Assembly (NCBI RefSeq): GCF_026341815.1
Contig: NZ_JAPENX010000002.1
Coordinates: 186,001 to 250,000, forward strand
Source: Streptomyces sp. NBC_00572
GTDB lineage: Bacteria > Actinomycetota > Actinomycetes > Streptomycetales > Streptomycetaceae
Length of the DNA: 64,000 nucleotides
Direction: 5' to 3'
Shown: positions 42,109 to 51,325 of the stretch, piece after piece
How the letters are laid out: the number at the start of each line of letters is the position of its first letter
How positions within the stretch are numbered: position 1 is the stretch's first letter
Notes under the pieces: model-generated
Database searches by the model: none
What the model saw: the letters and a program-made list of their open reading frames with translations, nothing else
Told to the model about the DNA's origin: nothing
Position numbers and translations under genes: made by a program

Positions 42109-44853
42109 TCACAGCTGCTGTCCGGTCTTCGGGTCGTACTGCACGGCCACTGCGGCCACCTGGTCGGTCGGAAGGACCTCGGTCCACTGGTCGAACACCT
42201 CGTACGGCTGGGCCGGACGGAATCCCCCGGCCAGAGGGTCGAAACCGGTCTCGAAGATCTTCTCCGAGACCTGGGTGACCTTGTAGTCGGTGTTGGCCAC
42301 CTTCAGCTGGTCGGCGACCAAGGAGAGCACCTGACCGATCTTCTTGCCCTGGAACGTGTCGGGGTCGCCGTCCCGGCGGACGTAGGGCACGTCGAGCCCG
42401 GCTTCCCCCTCGACGCTGGTCAGCCAGTCCAGAGCGGCCTGCTCCTGACCCGGCCGGACGGGGAGGACGGCTTTGACCCAGGCGGCGTTGAGGAACTCGT
42501 TGCGCCGCTCGTCGCCGTCGATCTGGATGAGCCATCCCAGAGAACTCCCGAGCGGCGCGGGCTGGGTCTGCTCCGTGATGAGGTAGTCCACCCGCCATTC
42601 CGGCGACGACGACTGCGCGTCGACCGCCCGGTACTTCTCGGCTCGGGAGTACCAGCCGGCCACTGTCTGCCCCTGGAGGGGAAGGGCCGCGGCCCCGGAC
42701 GGCGTCGTCTCGTCCTCCGGAGGCAGCGGATACCGGCCCGTGCTGTTCATCGTGACGGCGGGGGAAGGCACCGGGCCCGGGCGCCAGTAATCCGGGGCGA
42801 CGAAGTACAGCATCTCCTCCACGTCGAAGAGATGCTGGATGCCCTCGGCCTCGGGGAAGGGCAGATGCGCCGGGTTCCTAGGGTACTGGTCGGCCTGCTC
42901 CAGCCGACGGATGAGGTTACGGAAGACCACCCGGCGCTCTTCGCTGCGCATCTCCTCGGGGGTGCGGGCGCGCATGGTGCTCACCAGGCGCAGCCGCTCA
43001 TGGACGGCTTTGCCGTAGGCCTCGTGCTGCAGCCGGGCGACTTCCTTCTTGTAGGCGGCTTCCGCCTCGTCGTTGGCTTTCTCGATCGCCTGTTTGGTCT
43101 CCGCCTTGGGCGTGTACGTGATGGCCGCGCTGAAGGGAAGGGACTTGTTGCCCTGGAAGTTGGCGTATGTCAGCCGCAGTCCGAGGCTGTTCTTGGCCAC
43201 CTCCGGGTTCTCCGGGATGCCCAGGACAGCGGGGTCGAGTGTGAACTGGACCTGGGCTCCGCGGAAGTCGACCTCCGGGGCGACGCCCTTCTTGATCTCG
43301 TAGCCGTCCGGTGGCGCCGGCAGCGGGAAGTTGAACCGGAACTGGATGAGATCGTTCTCCCCCACGTCGGGTTCGAAGATGCCGACGTTGGGGTCGGTGT
43401 CCGGCTTGTAGGTGTTCTCGGCGTCGTGATCCGCGCCATGGGTCAGGACGAACGTCAGCGACAGCTGGTGCGTGACCTTCTGGTCCTGAGGGACGGCCTT
43501 CTTCTCCGGCTTCTGGATCGCGGTCAGGTCGGGCGCCTCGACGACGTGGACCATGTCCCCCAGCCCGAGTTCGCCGCCCGGCTCGCCGATGAACACCTGC
43601 CAGCACAGCCGCGTGCCGATGTGCTGGAGCTGCACCCCGACCTTCCGCATCTTGCGGCGGATCTCGTAGTTCACCAGCTCGGTGGTGTTGTTCTGCAGGA
43701 CGTACCGGCGGCTGGAGGTGTCCGTCGATTCGGTCACCGTCTTGAAGGTGGTCCTGAAGTTCCGCTTGATCTCGCTGGTGGCCTTGGCGGTCTGGGTGCG
43801 GGCGTGCTTGTGGGTGGCTTCGGATCCCCGTTTGACGGTGTTCTGGGTGCTGAAGCTGGCGCTGGCGTCGGCGTGGTAGATCTTCGCGTTCACTCCGCCG
43901 GTGGCACTGACGCCGAGTTTCGTGTCCGTGGAGTTGTCCTCCTTGACGGCGTCGGCGACGTCGTCCTGCTCGGTCAGGCTCTCCTCGGTCTTCCGCGAGA
44001 CCTCCTCGGACACCTCGGCGACCTTCTCTACCAACGTACGCCTGGTGCTGGTCTCGACGACCTCGACGCTGCCGCCCGGGCTGACCCAGATGTGTCCCGC
44101 CGGCGTGCCGAGGAAGGTGTCGAACTCGAAGAAGTACTCCCGGAAGAGATTCACCATTCCCACCGGTGACAGGCCGGAGAGTTCCACCGCGTCGTAGTGC
44201 TGTGCGAGCGCGGCAAGCGCCGGATCGGTCATCGTACGGGCCTCCGGGCCGCGGAAACGCCCGAGCGTCGTCAGACCGGCGAACGGGGAGGAAGGATGGG
44301 CCGTGGCGGCAGCCATGGAGGAGTAGGCGCCGAACCATCCGGTCAGCGGGTGGTAGACGCCGAACAGTTCACTGGCGTACGGCAGCGAACCCGTAAAGTC
44401 CGCCAGCGGCCGTCCCACGAACGTCGGCAGGCCCGGAGCCGGCACATTGATGCGCTGCGAATGACTCGTGGACCCGTTCGCCACGACGGCGAAGGGCACC
44501 GAGACAAACGGGTTTCCGGAGGTGGACTTCATGAGGAGGACGTCGCCGTTGGCGGCGCGGGCCGGGGCCACGAAGGCGATCGTCTGGGGCCCGGATCCGC
44601 TGATCACCCGGCCCACGTACTGGCGCGGGTCGTTCGCGTCCTTCTGGAGAAACATCCCTTCCAGGCCGACCACTCCGGGGAGCGAGGCGGGATCCAGCAC
44701 GCTGATGTCGGTGGACAGCGCGAGTGAGATCCGGTTCCCGTTGGGGAGCTCCTGCGGGTTGCCTTCGACCTTATAGGTCCAGAGCCTGTACGAGGATCCA
44801 ACTGCGCTACCCAGGACGGGCGTTGCGCCGACGAACGTGACGACCAGCGTCAT
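42109..44853 (-). CDS. Large protein of unknown function, 914 aa
   Basis: No signal peptide or membrane helix. The layout by eye is: N-terminal beta-rich domain (1-150); a segment FGVYHPLTGWFGAYSSMAAA; a charged helix (VEKVAEVSEEVSRKTEESLT) leading into an alternating Ser/Thr-rich beta region at about 300-400 (GVSATGGVNAKIYHADASAS, RTTFKTVTESTDTSSRRYVL), which then continues YEIRRKMRKVGVQLQHIGTR. A beta domain (450-570), a coiled coil (about 575-640, KAETKQAIEKANDEAEAAYK) and FDVEEMLYFVAPDYW follow. The Ser/Thr-rich stretch recalls the insertion loops of beta pore-formers, but this is a weak analogy. First gene of a three-gene operon. Confidence 0.8.
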   Translation of the reverse strand: MTLVVTFVGATPVLGSAVGSSYRLWTYKVEGNPQELPNGNRISLALSTDISVLDPASLPGVVGLEGMFLQKDANDPRQYVGRVISGSGPQTIAFVAPARAANGDVLLMKSTSGNPFVSVPFAVVANGSTSHSQRINVPAPGLPTFVGRPLADFTGSLPYASELFGVYHPLTGWFGAYSSMAAATAHPSSPFAGLTTLGRFRGPEARTMTDPALAALAQHYDAVELSGLSPVGMVNLFREYFFEFDTFLGTPAGHIWVSPGGSVEVVETSTRRTLVEKVAEVSEEVSRKTEESLTEQDDVADAVKEDNSTDTKLGVSATGGVNAKIYHADASASFSTQNTVKRGSEATHKHARTQTAKATSEIKRNFRTTFKTVTESTDTSSRRYVLQNNTTELVNYEIRRKMRKVGVQLQHIGTRLCWQVFIGEPGGELGLGDMVHVVEAPDLTAIQKPEKKAVPQDQKVTHQLSLTFVLTHGADHDAENTYKPDTDPNVGIFEPDVGENDLIQFRFNFPLPAPPDGYEIKKGVAPEVDFRGAQVQFTLDPAVLGIPENPEVAKNSLGLRLTYANFQGNKSLPFSAAITYTPKAETKQAIEKANDEAEAAYKKEVARLQHEAYGKAVHERLRLVSTMRARTPEEMRSEERRVVFRNLIRRLEQADQYPRNPAHLPFPEAEGIQHLFDVEEMLYFVAPDYWRPGPVPSPAVTMNSTGRYPLPPEDETTPSGAAALPLQGQTVAGWYSRAEKYRAVDAQSSSPEWRVDYLITEQTQPAPLGSSLGWLIQIDGDERRNEFLNAAWVKAVLPVRPGQEQAALDWLTSVEGEAGLDVPYVRRDGDPDTFQGKKIGQVLSLVADQLKVANTDYKVTQVSEKIFETGFDPLAGGFRPAQPYEVFDQWTEVLPTDQVAAVAVQYDPKTGQQL

Positions 44854-45144
44854 GTCGGGTAACCCTTCACTCGGTCAGTACATGCCTTCCAGGTTCCATG
44901 GCGGGACTGGATCCTCACCACATCAGCTGCCCGGCCACCCGACTGGGCCAGGCAGTGTCTCTCTTTGGCCCTGCCAGAACAGCTCCCCGTACCACCGGCG
45001 CACGCGAACCGGATCACCCCGCGCGAGCAGGCCGCTGTCGAGGCGGTCCGCCGCGGCCCTGAGGACGCCCCCGACTACGGCCGGCCCTTCGGGCAGACGA
45101 CGCTACTTTCGAAACACGCCCTAAGACGAAGCGGGACCGGAGCT

Positions 45145-46435
45145 GTGCGGGAGCGGAGACCGGCCCGTCGTGCCGCCGTCCTGCTGGCCGCTACGGGCCT
45201 GCAGGCGGCGCTGATGGTGCCCATCGCCACGCCTGCAGCGGCGGTGCCCGTGACGAACACGTTCACGACGCCCGGTGAACACGACTTCGTCGTACCCTCC
45301 GGCGTCACGCAGCTTGCCGTCACCGCCACCGGATCCGCGGGCCGTAGTGGCACACCTGCGGGCCGGGGCGGCGCGGGCGGGAGCGGCTACCGTGACGGGC
45401 AGCCTCGCCGTCGCCCCCGGCTCCACCCCCTACGTGAACGTGGACGCCGGTGGCGGACCAGCGGCCGGCGGCACGGAAACCAGTGGCGAGGCCAGCGACG
45501 TTCGGACCTGCAGCTCGGCCGACTCCGGCTGCGTCCTGACCGGCACGGTCGGCACCGGCCCGCGCCTGATCGTCGCGGCCGGCGGAGGCGGAGGGGGCGC
45601 GGGTGGTGTCACGATCGCGGCGCCCGAAGCCGTCGGTGGTGATGCCGGAGACACCGGGGAGAACGGTCAGGGACGCCCGGAGGGCGGCCGAGGCGGCGGA
45701 GGTGCCACCCTCTCCGCCGGTGGCACCGGCGAAGAGTCCTGCCGGTCGGAAGCGCTGCCGAACGGCACCGTCGGCCTGGCGGGTCTCGGAGGAGGAGGAG
45801 GAGGAGGAGGAGGAGGCCTTGCCCTGGGCGGCGGCGGGGGCGGCTGGTTCGGTGGCGGAGGAGGCGGGGGCTGCAGCGCCGTCTTCCCCGACGGCACCCT
45901 CGGTCCCGCAGGCGGAGGCGGCGGAGGCGGCGGATCGAACCACGTGCCCGCCGACGGCAGTTCCACGTACATGGGCGGGCCTGCTCAGGTGACCATCACG
46001 TACGACGTGCCGCCGCCCGCCACCTGCGCGACGGTCGCCCAGGCCACGGTCACTGGTACAACCGGCAGCAACCACCTGACCGGGACGCCCGGCGATGACG
46101 TGATCTTCGCCCTCGCGGGCAACGATGTGGTCGACGGCCTCGGTGGCAACGACCTTGTCCGTGGCGGCGACGGCAACGACCGCCTGGCCGGGAACGGCGG
46201 TGCCGACCGCGTCGAAGGAGGCGGCGGCAACGACGCCCTTGACGGCGGGAGTGGCGACGACACCCTGGATGGTGGAGCCGGCAACGACGTGGTGTCGGGC
46301 GGGCCGGGCAACGATGCCGACGGCGGTGGCCTCGGCAACGACGTCCTCGGCGGCGGAGCCGGTACCGACACCAACGACGGCGGGCTCGGTCGCGATGCCT
46401 GCCTCCGCCCGTCCACCGGCCCGGGCTGCCCCTGA
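45145..46435 (+). pseudogene. Secreted Gly-rich RTX-repeat protein with a frameshift
   Basis: GTG 45145 starts a signal peptide (RRAAVLLAATGLQAALMVPI, cleavage after APAAA-like residues). PVTNTFTTPGEHDFVVPSGV and TQLAVTATGSAG follow. The frame then fails near 45,365-45,390 and the product continues in the next frame (TVTGSLAVAPGSTPYVNVDA). A glycine-rich region with runs of up to nine Gly follows, then about nine RTX nonapeptides (GGNDLVRGGDGNDRLAGNGG, GGSGDDTLDGGAGNDVVSGG) that bind calcium. The break lies in a repetitive GC tract, so a sequencing indel or phase-variable slippage is also possible. Confidence 0.75.
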
Positions 46436-46530
46436 CGCACCGGCGCCAGGCCGATGCGAGTGGTACTCCGCCGAGCCGCCTCCTGGAGCGGGTTCGGATC
46501 GCCGGTCGACGGCACTCATCGACCGACGAT

Positions 46531-46591
46531 CCAATGATCTGATTGACGGGCGTTTCGATGATCTGGCCGAGACCCTCGCTTCGATGATCTG
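46531..46591. repeat. Three ATGATCTG repeats upstream of a LuxR gene
   Basis: ATGATCTG occurs at 46534, 46558 and 46584. The last two lie in a longer TTCGATGATCTG unit. Spacings of 24 and 26 bp place them on nearly the same DNA face. They are 160-215 bp upstream of the LuxR-type start and could bind a regulator. Confidence 0.55.
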
Positions 46592-46749
46592 AGGCCGGTC
46601 CGTTTGAGCGGGCTTGTCTTCGGCGCCGACCGGGCTGACCCAGAGACGTTCGATCTCGCCAGGGCTGCTCCTTGGCCCGCGCCAAGGCGTAACACGCCCT
46701 GCGAGCGTTGACCCGTGGTGTCGTGCGGCAACGGGTCGATACTCGCCTC

Positions 46750-48414
46750 GTGGACACCGACACCGATCTTGCCCGCGGCCGTGCGTACTACGCCGCGGCG
46801 GCCTGGCTCGATGCCTTCGAGGGGTTGGGGGCCGTGGACGCGGCGACACCGCTGGGGCCCAGTGACCTGGAGCTACTGGCGAGGTCCGCGTACATGCTCG
46901 GCCGCGACGACGAGTACGTGGCGGGGCTGGAGCGCGCGCACACGCTGTGGCTGGACGCCGGCGACGTACCCCGCGCCGTCCGCTGCGCCGTATGGATCGG
47001 CCACAGCATGCTGTTCCGGGGGCACGGCGCCCGGGCGAGCGGCTGGTTCTCGCTCGGCGAGCGGCTCCTGAAGGCCGACGGGCGGGACTGCGTCGAACGC
47101 GGATACCTCCTCATCCCGGTGTGGCTGAGCCAGATGGGTGGCGGTGACTGGCAGTCTGGTTACGCGACGGCGACCGAAGCCGCCGAGATCGGCGAGCGGT
47201 TCGGCGACGCGGACCTGATGTGGTTGGCACGTGACGAGCAGGGCCGCGCCCTGGTGAGCCTGGGCCGTGTGAGCGAGGGCATGCGCCTCGTCGACGAGAC
47301 GCTCGTGGTCGTCGAGTCCGGTGCGCTTTCGCCGATCGTCAGCGGCATCGTCTACTGCAACACCATCGTCTTCTGCCGCGATCTGTTCGATCTGCGTCAT
47401 GAGCGTGAGTGGACGGACGCCTTGACCCAGTGGTGCGACCGGCAGCCGCAGATGGTCGCCCACAACGGTCTGTGTCTGGTGCATCGGGCCGAGGTGCTGC
47501 AGTACAGCGGCGCCTGGCCCGCCGCACTCGATGCGGCCCGCCGAGCGACCGAACGATTCGCGCGGGGCGTGCTGAACCAGATTGCCTGCGGTCAGGCGTT
47601 CTACCGGCAGGGCGAGATCCACCGGCTGCGGGGTCGCCTGCCCGAGGCCGACGCCGCGTACCGGGAAGCCAACCGCTGCGGATTCGAGCCGCAGCCCGGA
47701 TTCGCGCTGCTGCGGCTGGCGCAGGGCAACGACGAGGCCGCGGCAGCGACGATCCGGCGTGCCATCTCCGAGTACACCCGGGAGCTGGAGCGAGCGGCTC
47801 TGCTTCCGGCGTACGTCGAGATCATGCTGGCCGGGGCCGCCCCCGACGTCGACGGTGCGGCCGAGGCCGCCCACCAGATCGAGGCGATCGCGGAACACCA
47901 GGGCAGCGACGTGCTCCGTGCGATGGCGGCGCACAGCGTCGCCTCGGTGGCATTGGCGAGGGGCGACGCCGAAGCCGCTCTCACGGCAGGAAGGCGGGCG
48001 TGGCACGCGTGGCAGGAGCTCGGGGCGCCGTACGAAGCCGCCCGGGCGCGCGTCCTTGTGGCGTCCGCCTGCCGCTCGCTCGGTGACGACGACGCATCCG
48101 CCCTGGAGCTCCAGGCGGCTCGCGCCGTGTTCGCCGAGCTCGAAGCAGGGCCCGACGTCACTCATGTCGATTCCCTCGCTCGTGGCGGGCCGGCCCCGGA
48201 CACCCACGGTCTCTCGGCCCGCGAGCTCGAAGTGCTCCGCCAAGTGGTCAGCGGCGCGCGTAACCGGCAGATCGCCTCCGCTCTGGTGATCAGCGAGCAC
48301 ACCGTGGCCCGGCACCTGCAGAACATCTTCGCCAAATTGGGTGTCTCCTCGCGGACGGCGGCGAGCACCCTGGCGTTGGAGCACGGCCTCGTCAGAGCCG
48401 ATGGTCAGGAATGA
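46750..48414 (+). CDS. LuxR-family regulator with TPR-like N-terminal region
   Basis: About 554 aa. A long helical-repeat region (AARASGWFSLGERLL-type pairs, GWFSL, GYATATEAAEIGERFGDADL, FYRQGEIHRLRGRLPEADAA) fills residues 1-470. The C-terminal LuxR/GerE HTH is complete: LSARELEVLRQVVSGARNRQ then IASALVISEHTVARHLQNIF and AKLGVSSRTAA. There is no ATPase (LAL) domain. GTG 46750 (VDTDTDLARGRAYY) fits relatives, and a TTG at 46708 would add 14 residues. It probably controls the small gene at 48568. Confidence 0.88.
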   Translation: MDTDTDLARGRAYYAAAAWLDAFEGLGAVDAATPLGPSDLELLARSAYMLGRDDEYVAGLERAHTLWLDAGDVPRAVRCAVWIGHSMLFRGHGARASGWFSLGERLLKADGRDCVERGYLLIPVWLSQMGGGDWQSGYATATEAAEIGERFGDADLMWLARDEQGRALVSLGRVSEGMRLVDETLVVVESGALSPIVSGIVYCNTIVFCRDLFDLRHEREWTDALTQWCDRQPQMVAHNGLCLVHRAEVLQYSGAWPAALDAARRATERFARGVLNQIACGQAFYRQGEIHRLRGRLPEADAAYREANRCGFEPQPGFALLRLAQGNDEAAAATIRRAISEYTRELERAALLPAYVEIMLAGAAPDVDGAAEAAHQIEAIAEHQGSDVLRAMAAHSVASVALARGDAEAALTAGRRAWHAWQELGAPYEAARARVLVASACRSLGDDDASALELQAARAVFAELEAGPDVTHVDSLARGGPAPDTHGLSARELEVLRQVVSGARNRQIASALVISEHTVARHLQNIFAKLGVSSRTAASTLALEHGLVRADGQE

Positions 48415-48478
48415 CCATCCCCTTCGCTGACTGCTTGGTGAATACGCGCGATGCGACGCCCGCCTCCGCATGCCTACT

Positions 48479-48542
48479 GTCGAATCGTCCGAACGAATCG
48501 ACACGGCATGGCACCGCATGACACTGCATGGCACCGCATGAC
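48479..48542. promoter_or_regulatory. Palindrome and duplicated motif before the 48568 gene
   Basis: A near-perfect 10-bp inverted repeat (GTCGAATCGT-ccga-ACGAATCGAC, one mismatch) at 48479-48502 is followed by two direct copies of GCATGGCACCGCATGAC (48506-48522 and 48526-48542). They fill the 150-bp gap after the LuxR gene and are likely operator elements for the next gene. Confidence 0.65.
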
Positions 48543-48567
48543 GTGGCGCTGAACCGAGGAGGACACC

Positions 48568-48867
48568 ATGTACGTCGTGGTCCAGCACCAGATCTTGAAC
48601 CCGGAAACCGCCTATCCCCGCGGCCAGGCCCTGATGAGCGGCACCGGAGCACCCGACGGCACCCGGGTGCTGCAGTTCTACCCGCACGTCGACGGGTCCG
48701 CCGCGATGTGCCTCTACGAGACCAGGTCCGTCGGGGACGTCCAGCGCTTCGTCGACACGACTCTCGGGGACTCGAGCATCAACATCTGCTACGAGGTCGA
48801 CTCCGAGAAGGCCTTCGCCGACCGTCCACTGGGCCTGAAGCAGTCTCCGGCGCCGGTCACCCACTAG
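48568..48867 (+). CDS. Small ABM/ferredoxin-like hypothetical protein
   Basis: 99 aa, preceded by GAGGAGGACACC. The sequence YVVVQHQILNPETAYPRGQA and AMCLYETRSVGDVQRFVDTT suggests a small dimeric alpha-beta barrel as in ABM-like proteins. The function is unknown. The stop codon TAG is part of the CTAG target site of the MITE that follows, so the C-terminus ends exactly at the insertion. Confidence 0.8.
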   Translation: MYVVVQHQILNPETAYPRGQALMSGTGAPDGTRVLQFYPHVDGSAAMCLYETRSVGDVQRFVDTTLGDSSINICYEVDSEKAFADRPLGLKQSPAPVTH

Positions 48868-49058
48868 GGGGTGTCTTGTCGATCAGGCCGGATCAGGGAG
48901 CGGCGTCTGGTGCATGGGGTCTCCCCAGGCCCGCAGGGGCCGAGGGGACGCATTGCAAGGCGGAGGAGGGAGGCATGGCGGAGCCATGCCGACCGACGAC
49001 AACGCGGCGAGGCGCGGCGCCAGCCGCCGCGAGCCCGGCCTGATCGACAAGACACCCC
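48868..49058. mobile_element. MITE, 191 bp, with CTAG target duplication
   Basis: Perfect 24-bp terminal inverted repeats (starting GGGGTGTCTTGTCGATCAGG) at 48868-48891 and 49035-49058 are flanked by CTAG at 48864-48867 and 49059-49062. The interior codes for nothing. A non-autonomous element mobilised by an IS5-type transposase is the best reading. Confidence 0.88.
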
Positions 49059-49083
49059 CTAGAGCGTGTCTCTTTGATAGGTC

Positions 49084-49341
49084 CTACGGACGCCACTCCG
49101 GGCGGTAGCCGGGGTGCTCGGCATACGACTGCGCCAGCACGTTGAGCGCGTAAGCGAGACCTGCGTGGCGGTCGTCTGCTGGATCCATTGCCTCGTATTG
49201 CCTGGTCAGCATGTCGACCAGATCGAGCATCGGCAGGTGGCTGTCGAGGAGGGCGTCGCCGCCGAAGCGGTGAGCCACCTCGGCATAGGCGTGGTTGTCT
49301 TCCATGTTGCGATCCCGAAGGAACTTAACGAGGTCGTCCAT
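49084..49341 (-). CDS. IS passenger gene, DUF6221-like
   Basis: 85 aa: MDDLVKFLRDRNMEDNHAYA to LNVLAQSYAEHPGYRPEWRP. The opening and the closing YAEHPGYRPEW match my memory of DUF6221, a small actinobacterial family of unknown role, though this copy lacks the middle of longer members. It lies inside the inverted repeats of the IS, downstream of the transposase. The ATG 17 codons into the longer frame is the likely start. Confidence 0.7.
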   Translation of the reverse strand: MDDLVKFLRDRNMEDNHAYAEVAHRFGGDALLDSHLPMLDLVDMLTRQYEAMDPADDRHAGLAYALNVLAQSYAEHPGYRPEWRP

Positions 49342-49419
49342 GAGGCGATTTTTGCGTACTGGCCGGCGGCGTCGGGCGCGTTCGCCTTCCACTTCGATGA
49401 TCCCGCCTCCTGAGTCGGG

Positions 49420-50279
49420 TCATCTGCCTGCCCATATGAGGATGGCCGCGAGGCGGAGTGCGGCCTGGTAGGCGATGGCGAGCTTGTCGGTCCGCATGGC
49501 CAGGCCACGCCATTGCTTGAACCGGTTGATGCAGCGCTCGACGGCGTTGCGCTGCTTGTATGCCTCGGCGTCGAAGGCGGGTGGGCGGCCTCCGGCGCGG
49601 CCTCGCCGCAGGCGATGGCCGATCTGGTCGGAGGGCTGGGGGATGACAGCGCGGATCCCGCGTCGGCGAAGGTGATTCCGGATTGCGCAGGATGAGTAGG
49701 CGCGGTCCGCCAGGACGGCATCGGGTCGGGTCCTGGGTCTTCCGGGTCCGCTTCGCGGAACACGGATGCTGGCCATGACAGTCTCGAAAGCCGGGGCGTC
49801 GCCAGCCTGGCCTGCAGTGACGCGGAGGGCGAGGGGCCGTGCATGGCCGTCACTGGCAAGATGGATCTTCGTGCTCAGGCCACCGCGAGAGCGTCCGAGA
49901 GCGTGGTCGTCGGGTTCGGCCAGGTCTGGAGCCCCTTTTTCCGGGCTCCGGCGGCGTGCTGGTGGGCCCGGCAGATGGTGGAGTCCACCGAGACGGTCCA
50001 GCCGATGTCGGCATCAGCGTCGGCCGCTGCCAGGACTGCGGCGAGGATGCGCTCCCAGGTTCCGTCCACGGCCCATCTGATCAGCCGTTTGTGGGCGGTC
50101 TGGAACGAGCCGAGTTCGTCCGGCAGATCCCGCCAGGGCGAGCAGGTTCGGTACTTCCACGCGATGGCCTCCAGGGTGCGGCGGTGGTCGGCCCACCGCC
50201 GGCCGCGGACCGGATCGGCCGGCATCAGCGGCTCGATCCGATCCCACATCGCATCAGTGATCACCAACCGAACAGACAT
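49420..50279 (-). CDS. IS5-family transposase made by -1 frameshift (OrfA/OrfB)
   Basis: OrfA (49875-50279) reads RLVITDAMWDRIEPLMPADP, WKYRTCSPWRDLPDELGSFQ and VDSTICRAHQHAAGARKKGL (first catalytic Asp). OrfB continues in the -1 frame with ALGRSRGGLSTKIHLASDGH, DAVLADRAYSSCAIR (second Asp) and QRNAVERCINRFKQWRGLA (Glu). The overlap contains the slippery run AAAAAGGGG (minus strand at 49940-49932), the usual site of programmed -1 frameshifting in the IS427 branch. The domain order is complete, so it is probably active. Confidence 0.9.
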
Positions 50280-50320
50280 GTCCGATCAACTGATGAACCG
50301 ATCAAAGAGACACGCTCTAG

Positions 50321-50706
50321 GTCCCCTGCCCGGAAAGCCAGGGAAGCCAGAGGCGGATGCAGGCCTACGGGTCACCCTGGACTCAGACGGGCCGGACCGA
50401 CGTCAGGAGTCCGCCCTCACATACGGCAAGGACGCCACCGACGTGCTGCCGGCAGGGCTGCCCAGCCCGCTCCGGGCGACCGGCGAAGCGCGCCGCCTGG
50501 AGCGGGGTAACCCGAATGTACGGGCCCCCTCCACCGCTTCTGCGATCCGGTGCCCAGCAACCCCGGCACACCACACGGCCGCGCGGCGGCCGCCTCGTCT
50601 TCGCCACCCAGCACCAGGGTGTCAGGGACTGCTCCTCCCGAACCTGCTGATGCTCCTCTTGATCGTCAAGAACTCGACGGGCCGAGGTGCAGGGTAGGTT
50701 CGCTCC
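50321..50706. other. Intergenic stretch, nothing supported
   Basis: About 390 bases to the right of the IS. Only GC-rich noise frames are present. Confidence 0.4.
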
Positions 50707-50958
50707 ATGTCACTGACTCCCGAGGCTGAAGTCCGCACCCGTGACGAACTGGTCTCGTTCGTTCGAGGACTGCATGAGGACTACCTGCGTCGAGGTGACG
50801 AGTGGGAGAACCAGACCCTCGACCGCTTCCTTGAGGCCCTTGCGGCGTGGGTGCATGACTCACCGGGCTGGTATCAGAACATGGGGCAGGAACTCCCCGA
50901 AGGTGGCGACTGGGCATTCCTCGCGAGAGCGCTTCAGGCCGCCACGGTCTATGAGTGA
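50707..50958 (+). CDS. Small acidic hypothetical protein (DUF7660-like)
   Basis: 83 aa: TRDELVSFVRGLHEDYLRRG, WENQTLDRFLEALAAWVHDS and PGWYQNMGQ, then FLARALQAATVYE. This pattern is common in small immunity-like or hypothetical proteins of actinobacteria and resembles the DUF7660 family. It is helical and acidic with no signal. The start is ATG 50707 after a GGTTCGCTCC leader with only a weak ribosome site. Confidence 0.75.
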   Translation: MSLTPEAEVRTRDELVSFVRGLHEDYLRRGDEWENQTLDRFLEALAAWVHDSPGWYQNMGQELPEGGDWAFLARALQAATVYE

Positions 50959-51325
50959 ACCCTTGCGCCGAACAGTCAAGCTGCACAGTCGGTGATGCCG
51001 GGAACGGCGCCGGTGAAGGCCGCGTCGGCGGCGCTGGAGGCCGCCTCGGGAAAGGTGCGACGGTTGGTCCTTCTGTCACCGACCTTGGAGTGGCCGACCA
51101 GCACATGGCCGCTCGGCGACACTTCGCTATCAAGTACTCCTGAACGGTCCAGACTGGGTGTTCCGCGCCACCGCGTGCGGGTCAGGCGATTCCCTCCCTG
51201 TGACACGGACATCCCTCCTCGGCCCAGAGCACTGGGCGATGGCTCATAAATGATCAAGCGGTTGCCATCCGGACTTGGTAGAACCGGGTCTGGATGGGAC
51301 GGGGATACGACTTCTTGGGGGCGAC

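Larger units (their letters stand above)
49063..50316. mobile_element. IS5-type insertion sequence with passenger gene, 1254 bp
   Basis: The ends are AGCGTGTCTCTTTGAT (49063-49078) and its exact inverse ATCAAAGAGACACGCT (50301-50316), flanked by CTAG at 49059-49062 and 50317-50320. The left CTAG is also the right target repeat of the MITE, so the IS inserted into the MITE's own duplication. It carries a frameshifted transposase and a 3' passenger gene. Confidence 0.92.

Noticed and set aside
42103..44169. 688-codon plus-strand frame opposite the 914-aa gene
   Set aside because: Val/Gly/Leu-rich shadow coding; the minus-strand product has normal secondary-structure patterns and an operon context.
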